DNA of 64,000 nucleotides from Salvator merianae (lineage: Eukaryota > Chordata > Lepidosauria > Squamata > Teiidae). The translations under genes and the position numbers were made by a program. Shown one piece after another: positions 57,313 to 64,000 of this stretch; position 1 is the first letter of the stretch; each line of letters begins with the position of its first letter. The notes below the pieces were generated by a model that worked only from the letters and a program-made list of their open reading frames with translations, was not told where the DNA came from and did no database searches. The stretch is taken from positions 28,781,298 through 28,845,297 of the forward strand of contig QVOM02000073.1 of the NCBI GenBank assembly GCA_003586115.2, in the 5' to 3' direction.

Positions 57313-57994
57313 ATGGTAGTTTCATCAAACACTCTCATTTAGCTCAAACTTTTGTTTAATGCTCTTAGGCCCTCCAATTTGTCACATGGAGACTAGGAAA
57401 TATTATGATCAGCCCTTTCCAGATTATGTATCCCTAAGTGTACTCCAGAGTCACTATCAGGGAGGCAGAAATTCCAAAATACCCTTAAATAAGTACTCTT
57501 TTTGTTCCCTGTAAAGCACCTGTGGCCTCATAAAGAGATGATCAGAAAACTTGCTTTTTCCCACTTCAACATGTGGTCAGTGTTAAAGGATCAAGCTGGA
57601 AGAGCTTTCAGTCTAAATTTTCCCAATCACTGCTATCAGATCACTGACATATGAAAACAGTGGATCTATTTTCATTTTACTGAATCTAACATTTATGCAG
57701 CTATTATGAAAAATCAGATAGGTTTGCCTCTAGACTGCAAGTTCCTTTCCTTTCCTTCTATTAGGTGGTAGTAGAGACGGTAAGCTGGGCAAAAACAACA
57801 AAACAACAACAACAAAACCTGCTAAAAACAAATGATAAAATACCAAAACACTCAACTGGTCCTTTTGTAATTTGTATAGAACTTGTTGAAACTGAAAATA
57901 CATTTGTGGCAGTGGATGTCTCGTGGTGATCACACTGCTCCCTTTATCATCACAATTGGTGTCCAAGGAGCCTTGACTGCAGAGTACGATTTTG
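57313..57994. other. No gene recognised
   Basis: Unassigned. The long minus-strand frame across 57730-58356 runs from this stretch into a MITE and has no domain. Confidence 0.5.
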
Positions 57995-58419
57995 GGCCTT
58001 GAATGGAAGTGCTGTTGAAAATTGCATCTCTGGACTTCAAAATGGAGAAGTGGAGGACACTTTTTTCTGTGGTGCATCAGGGTGCCTGCCCCATCCTCAT
58101 AAAATGAATCCTCCACCAACCAGAAGTTGGACTTCTCCTGGTACACAGCATTCCCACTTACTTCCAGGTGTGAATGCTGCAGGTCGTGGCATGGCTGGGA
58201 CAGAACATTTGCATGCTGCATCCCTGGTAGCCATGGCAGTGGCTGGAGAATTTTGAAGCTGCTATCATGGCAGGTGGGCAGCATTTGCACTGCAAATGCT
58301 GGAAACCCATTTCCAGGTTGTTTCAGCCCTTGCAGTGTGTATAGCTGCTGCACCATGGGGACTGTTCCGCCTTGGAATTTTGGATTTGAACATTCCCAGG
58401 TGGAAAATTCAAAAAGCCC
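57995..58419. mobile_element. Degenerate MITE of the 41834 family
   Basis: The interior (tggtacacagcattcccac, tagccatggcagtggctgg, gactgttccgcc) aligns with 42010-42185. The right end attcaaaaagccc is a changed gtgcaaaaaggccc. The left limit is uncertain. Confidence 0.6.
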
Positions 58420-58464
58420 TTGAATCTATTTGTATACTTCATGTGGATGACTTGTAGTGAACAT

Positions 58465-58605
58465 TATTTATTTATTTGATTTTTATACCACTCTACATTG
58501 AAATTCCAGTGCAGTTAACAGACAGGATAAAAGCAGTATAAAATATAATAAAAATAGCTGTAAAAAGTAAGGGAGAAGAGAGAGAGAGAGAGAGAGAGAG
58601 AAAGA
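58465..58605 (-). repeat. L2-type 3' tail and (GA)n
   Basis: ttatttatttatttgatttttataccactctacattg, then a (GA)n run at 58576-58601. Confidence 0.5.
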
Positions 58606-58710
58606 TCCAATTACCAGATGCCTGAGTAAATAACAATATTTTCACTAAATATCAAAAGATATAAGTTATGTATTTGTTTGTGTATGTGTACACACACAGA
58701 TACACACACT

Positions 58711-58861
58711 CATATTATGGCCAAAATTATCCAAATACCAATTCATGTAAAATCTCATTAAAACCAAAGGCATCAATAACACTGCTATAACATCCTTCAC
58801 TCTTCAGGTAAAGCTTTCCACTAGATATTAGTAAAGCACTATGAGAATTCTTTTCATTACT
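58711..58861 (-). mobile_element. Tc1-like transposon, left end
   Basis: The terminal segment catattatggccaaaattatccaaata is inverse, with changes, to the right end at 60504-60533. The following stretch (accaaaggcatcaataacac, taaagctttccactagat) matches the remembered 3' part of fish- and frog-type Tc1 elements. A MITE interrupts it at 58862. Confidence 0.75.
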
Positions 58862-59536
58862 GGGCCTGTTCGCACTTAGGTCAGCAGAACGTTTCAATTA
58901 GCATGCTTCAGGCCGGTGCAGATGAGGAGAGGTTCCGCACAGTCGCACTCGTTGGTGGTAGACCATACCCGAAGGTAGCCGGCTGCCATGTCAGTGCAAA
59001 TGCTTCGGCACCAGGTCCGTTCCTGCGCTTTCACCGGAGCCCAGACATCCCTCCCTCCGATGCTCGCCATTGGCGGAGCACTCTTTCCTAGAAGTGTCAT
59101 TTCCGCGGCCACGCTCCGAAGCTGTGGAGCCGACTTCGCATCTAGCAATAGGCAGAAAGGGCTGGATTACGAAGCCGTTGCGAGGATGGCGAAAACCAGA
59201 CGCAGCTTCGTCCTCGCTTACGAAGTACGCTCCGAAGCGGGCGGGCATCTTCGTAGCGAGGAACGGCGCATACGAGAGCTGTCTACATCCACTGACATCA
59301 GAGCGACGGACAGGAAACGCGAGATGAAGGGAGTGTGAAAGCACCGTCCCCGATCTTCGCTCCATCACACAGGTCGGAATCAAGACTAGTAATTACTTGT
59401 CTTGCCTTACCCAACATCAGGTTTGGATCAGGATAGGTTGGGTTCGGATCCGGTGAGGCACATGCCCGCGGCAGTGCAAAAGCTCTATTCCAGCGAGTGC
59501 CTAAGAATGGTCTACCGCTGTAGTGCGAACAGGCCC
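58862..59536. mobile_element. 675-bp MITE with GGGCC ends, inside the Tc1-like element
   Basis: The left end GGGCCTGTTCGCACTT pairs with the right end agtgcgaacaggccc. Flanked by ACT on both sides (58859-58861 and 59537-59539). It is CpG-rich, and several frames across it are incidental. It is a sister to 51657-52273, and the same length as 22782-23456, with which it shares only the ends. Confidence 0.9.
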
Positions 59537-59539
59537 ACT

Positions 59540-60455
59540 GTCACAAGAGCAGTACTAACCTCAGTCGATGTGGTGAGGTGGTTCATCCTGGCTTGCATTC
59601 AACATTCCAGTTCATCCCAAAAGCACTCAGTGGGGTTAAGGTCAGCACTCTGTGCAGGCTAGTCAGGTTCTTCAAGTTCTTCAACAGCTATCTATTCAAA
59701 TATTTCCCAAACTGACCTCGTTTTGTGAAAGGGAATATTGCCATACTGAAACAAGGAAGGCCTATTTGGATACTGTTGCCACAAAACTGGAAAAACAGAA
59801 TTGCCTAAAATGCCACTGTAGGCTTCAGTGCAAAGGTTCTCTATCACCAGAACCAGAAGGTTAGCCTAAACCATGGAAAACAACAACACAACACTACCGG
59901 ACTTCACAACTGACACAACACATTTAGGCAAATAGTGTTCTGGCATCCACCAAACGTGGACTCTTCCATTGGATTGCCAGAAGGTATCGCAAGATTCATC
60001 ACTCTAGATGATACTCCAGACTCCAACCACACTCCATCCACCTCCTTCCATCTGATGCTTGGTGTTGTGCTTCATGATCCCAGTTTTTTGTGCAGTTTCT
60101 CAGTCAGGGAATCCATGTTTTACAGTTCTGGATGGATGGTTCTTTTTTCCAGAGGCATTCTGGAACTTTGTAGCGAATGTTTCAACTGAAGGCAGATGAA
60201 GAAGATGATGATGATGAGTTCACACTATGAGTGTTAGCACTTGGCATTCCCTAGCAAAGAGTTTTCATGACTAACCAATGAGTTTTCACAACTGACCTGC
60301 TGTTGTCTCTTGATACTTCCATTTCAGAATAAGTTCACTGTCAGTTGGCCAGAACAGCTGGAGGAAGGCAGAAATTGCATGAACTGGCTTTTTGCAAAAG
60401 TGGCATCCTGTGAGGGTGCAACACTGAAAGCCAGTGAAGTCTTCTATATGGCCCA
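59540..60455 (-). pseudogene. Tc1-like transposase, decayed
   Basis: On the minus strand the start region reads MGHIEDFTGFQ, then a CHF.KKPVHAISA-like paired-type helix segment. Towards 59700-59550 come pieces equivalent to the catalytic-domain end (FLFQYGNIPFHKT region; the plus-strand phrase tcatcccaaaagcactcagtggggttaaggtcagcactctgtgcagg). Many stops and shifts are present. Tc1 transposases cut and paste at TA. Plus-strand phrases along the whole length match the common fish-type Tc1, which supports the family more strongly than any one motif. The catalytic DDE residues could not all be placed. Confidence 0.78.
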
Positions 60456-60533
60456 TTCAACTGTTATTGTTTGGTGTGGGGACCACAAACATTAATGATG
60501 AGGCGTATCTTAATACTTTTGACCATGTATGTA
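60456..60533 (-). mobile_element. Tc1-like transposon, right end
   Basis: The terminal segment is readable as tacatacatggtcaaaagtattaaga on the minus strand, partner of the end at 58711. Without the MITE the element is about 1.15 kb, somewhat shorter than typical full-length Tc1 copies. Confidence 0.75.
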
Positions 60534-63056
60534 TATGTATGTATTATGTCTCTATGTGATACATGGGGAAGACCGTATGTTCTTTACATTCTTAAAAACA
60601 TATTCTAAAAGTATTGTCAGAGAACCAACCAACCAAAAAGCTTTACCAGGAACAAACAAAACAGACAAGACATATGTGATGCAATTAGGAGGTATATGTG
60701 TTTCATCCTAATCTTCTAATCACGTTTATCCTGGTACAATAGAAATCCTCATTGTCCTCAGTATTACCTAGGATTTTGTTATCTGTATTCTGTTATCTGC
60801 ATGGTAGATATGGGAAGACATTAATTTACTCTACAATATAAATGTAAACATGCAAATTTTGCACTTCCTGAATCAATGTGTGATCGATTTCCTTTAAACA
60901 AGGACTTTGTTGTGTCCTTTTACTCTTATATTGTTACAGGAAATAATGTTCCAAGATCTTGTACCACTGCATGGGGCATGATCCCCTTGTTAGATGCTAA
61001 AGCAAAATAAATATAACCAGCCTTCATTTAAAACATCAGATGCAGAGGTTGCTTATCCTTTTTAGTATGGCTTACCACCTTTGAATTTATAATGAAGGAT
61101 GATATTTTAAAATATATATATGAAAAATAAAAATAAACAAAGGAAAAAGATAGACAAAGGCATTTTCTTTCATTCCTTACCCTTTGGGTGTCAATTATTA
61201 ACCAGTGGTGGTTCAGATTAATTGTGAAATAATTCTCAGATAAGAACTGGGTTGTATTTTTTTTTTTTTTTTTTGCATGTTACAGATCAGTCATCTCAAA
61301 GAAGTGTCGAAATATCTTTTAAAACGAGGGGGGTTTTTTTGGAGTAAAAGTGCATTTATAAGGACATTGTTTGAGACAAGTATGTTATAAAACATGTGCT
61401 TAAATGCAAATGTTTTGAACTGGGAATAAAACCCATTATCACTGCAGAAATGGAACAGAATGCATTCATCAATGAAAGGTGGTGGAAATGAAATAGAATA
61501 ATGTACCCATGAAAGTTGGAACCACTAGAAATGAGCATGATTCTGTGTCTCCAAAGTCACTTGGTATGAGTAAAGCCTTCAAATTGCAGGAGTTAATGTA
61601 GTGTGGTTCTTGCTCCTTTATTCAAGGTTTGTAAGAAGCACTAAGTGATTTTCATGTAATAGATCTTCAGTGTATTGTTTGTCAATATTACACTTCCCTA
61701 AGCAAACCTGTCAGCAGGTCAGCTACTAAATTATGAATATATCTGGATTAAGGCCCTATGTCCACTTCACCAACAAGAGACATCTTGGGGAGATAGCTCT
61801 ACTTTTCTGGCCTTGGCAAGGTGTTTGTCATTTCTATGGTCATTACTGAGGCTACAGTTCTCAAGCCAACCCTCACACAAATATGGCACATTTTGCCATA
61901 GTGAGAGCTGACACTGGTAGGTCCCAGCTCAAACTGGGTTTGTTCCCGGTGTCCTTCAAACAATAAAATGCATGGGCAGTGGAAATTTAATAGCTTCATT
62001 TGCTAGCAAATAATGGGTATCAGGAGATCACTCTGAAAGGCTGACACACCTCCAGTTCTAGGGGAATTGCCCTTTTATATTTGTTGGTACAAAGAAATAA
62101 TTACAACAAAAAGTGCTGATTGGTTACTGCTCTGTAGCTGCATGGTTTGCAGTAGAGATGGGAAGATTTTGATGTCCCTTCAATGAGTTTTGAAAATATA
62201 GAGATGTAGCATAAATCTTTCTCTCCGATATTCATGTATAGCTATCTACCTGCATAGGTGAAGTCAACTTTCAATTATTATTAGGAATTTAACTGTACTT
62301 TAAGGAATTTTATCAGAGATTTGGATATATAATAATCAGATCTGTATTTCCGAAATATTGTTGATTCCTGGCCAAGGAACATGAAGCCCATGCAGGGATC
62401 TGCCAAGAGACAGATCCCCCTATACTGAAGGACTGGACATTATGACTGATATATTGACTGGTGCAAAGATTGAAAGTACAGGGAAATGGACCAGAGACCC
62501 TGAATCCCTGTTCCACATCAGATCCATTTTGTATACCAGGAACCATATTGGAAGAGTCAGGCTTTGGTTCAAAAAAGACAAGGAAGTGATTGTGAAATAT
62601 TCTGTCCCTGCCGAAAGCAAAAGAGAGACTAATCTTTCGTTAAGGGCATCTCTTGATGCAAATACCGAAGACACCCATTAGGAATACTAGACTGAAGTAA
62701 TGGAATTTAGTTGGGAATGTGTCCCATACCTAATTGGCTTAAGCACTGAAATACCATTCAGTTGTCTAGAGTACCTCACCCCTGCTGTGCTTGCAAGAGG
62801 AAGATTTGGGTGCAGCAGAATCTTTTACAAAGACAACATAATTGTCTGACTTGCAAGTTGATTGTTTAATTTATTACAAGTTAATTAAAATGTCATCAGT
62901 ACCATCATCAAGGCAAAGACTAGCCCTGATTATTCTTAAGGTCACACAAGCATGTACACATCTGCACAGTTACACAAGCATGCCTTTGCAGACAGCCCTT
63001 CACACACAAGCAAGAAATCTCCTCCCCTTCCATAGAAAAGAATGGTCCTTATGTGG
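60534..63056. other. No gene recognised
   Basis: About 2.5 kb of unassigned AT-rich sequence with a T-run at 61257-61275. The frame at 62442-62681 lacks recognisable domains. The last eight bases, ttatgtgg, are the duplication of the next element. Confidence 0.5.
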
Positions 63057-63699
63057 TAGGGGTGTGCACGAAGGCACTTTTCCCCTTTTGCTTCGCATTC
63101 CTGCGAAGCTACGGGGCTTCGTTTTCGCACGAAAAAATATGTGCAAAAATGAAGCCCTTCGTCTTCGCAGCGAAGATTTTCACCGCGACCGGAAGCAGAG
63201 AAATCAAGGCGAAGGAAAGATCCTTCACCTTGATTTCTCTGTTTCCAATGGCGCTCACCTCTCTGTCATTCCCCTCCCCCAGTCTGTCAGTGTGCGCATG
63301 GGATTGACAGACTAGGGGGAATGAGAGACAGCGAGTGGGAGAGGAGGGAAATCAACAAAAGGAAGGGAATCCCTTCCTTTGCGTTGATTTCCCTCCTCTC
63401 CTCTCGCTGCCTGATTCAGCCAGCGGGAGAGGAGGGAGATCAGCGAAAGGAAGGGGTTTCCCTCCTCTCCCGCTCGCTGTCTCTCATTCCCCCTAGTCTG
63501 TCAGTCCCACGCGCACACTGACAGCCTAGGGGGATGAGACAGCGGCAAATTGCGAAGGTCCCGAAATGCATCGAAAATTGAGGGACCTTCGCAATTCGCA
63601 TTTCGTGATCTTTGTTGCCCTTCGCATTCGATGCGAAGGGAACCAAATCACGAAATTCGATGAAAATCCGAGTGGCACGGAACATCGTGCACACCCCTA
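63057..63699. mobile_element. hAT-type MITE, GC-rich family, 643 bp
   Basis: The left end TAGGGGTGTGCACGA is inverse to the right end atcgtgcacacccctA. It is flanked by a perfect 8-bp duplication ttatgtgg (63049-63056 and 63700-63707). The inside has nested inverted repeats (cagtctgtcagtgtgcgc..., ggagaggagggaaatcaacaaaagg against cctttgcgttgatttccctcc). It shares its first 190 bp with 52547-53012. The overlapping short frames are incidental. Confidence 0.92.
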
Positions 63700-63707
63700 T
63701 TATGTGG

Positions 63708-64000
63708 TGCTCTAACCCTCGGCTGGCTTTATGGATAGGGTCAGCCCCCCTTTTGTCAAAATCGGAGATAAAAGTTATCTCCAGGAAGCACATGATATGG
63801 TCTCCTTCTCAGATTTCCATCATCTGCCCTTCCTCCATCCACACTGCTCATCACCTGCATCAAGCATCTATGTTGCTGTATTTTGATCCTGGAAGAGAAA
63901 TGTAGCCACATTGCAACTTTGCCGCTTTTCGACGGCCACTTGCTGCTTGGATTGCTGTTTTAAGCCTGAAGGAGCTCTGCAGCATGGACTCTGTTTTGCC
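63708..64000. other. No gene recognised
   Basis: Unassigned sequence at the window edge. Confidence 0.5.

Noticed and set aside
57730..58356. 208-residue minus-strand open frame
   Set aside because: Half of it lies in a degenerate MITE, the rest ends in low-complexity residues; no recognisable domain.
58894..59383. Overlapping frames on both strands up to 130 residues
   Set aside because: They arise from GC-rich MITE sequence with few stop codons.

Overview
This window looks like non-coding, transposon-rich DNA from a non-avian reptile, most probably a squamate (lizard or snake). The evidence is the mixture seen here: CR1 and L2-type LINEs, an L1 tail, an RTE/BovB-like LINE, a tRNA SINE with a BovB-style tail, many short DNA transposons, a Tc1-like element, long GAAA/CTTC/ATA microsatellites and a betaretrovirus-like provirus. 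No host exon, tRNA or rRNA gene could be supported, and no bacterial-type system is present. Everything protein-like traces to mobile elements.

Layout. 1-6 kb: half a hAT-type MITE, microsatellites, a 180-bp foldback MITE and unassigned DNA. 6.1-11.7 kb: three antisense CR1-type copies, the central one (about 6.78-10.83 kb) with an intact ORF1 and a decayed ORF2. 12.29-20.15 kb: a 1.4-kb LTR-like repeat (LTR-A) split by an antisense endogenous retrovirus (12655-19131) with two 373-bp LTRs, a 6-bp target duplication, a tRNA-Trp primer site and damaged gag, pro (dUTPase plus protease), pol and env. 20-35 kb: L2 tails, an L1 3' end, several MITEs and at least three copies of a second LTR-like family. 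35.27-40.12 kb: LTR-B, a paralogue of LTR-A, split by a sense CR1 (35671-39196). 40-50 kb: microsatellites, a SINE, MITEs and an RTE LINE split by a hAT MITE. 50-64 kb: a MITE nested in a MITE, two related GC-rich hAT MITEs, and a Tc1-like transposon split by a MITE.

How the parts relate. The window is a record of nested insertions, not of cooperating genes. Each split repeat gives a relative age: LTR-A is older than the provirus, LTR-B older than the CR1, the Tc1-like copy older than the MITE inside it, and the RTE LINE older than its hAT MITE. The two LTR copies act as each other's empty site. The provirus is the most coherent unit. It is betaretrovirus-like in layout but carries the tRNA-Trp primer site best known from alpharetroviruses, and it has lost the catalytic centre of reverse transcriptase. 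A MITE group with GGGCC ends and 3-bp target duplications (TAT, AAT, ACT, ACA) is the other item least explained by familiar families.
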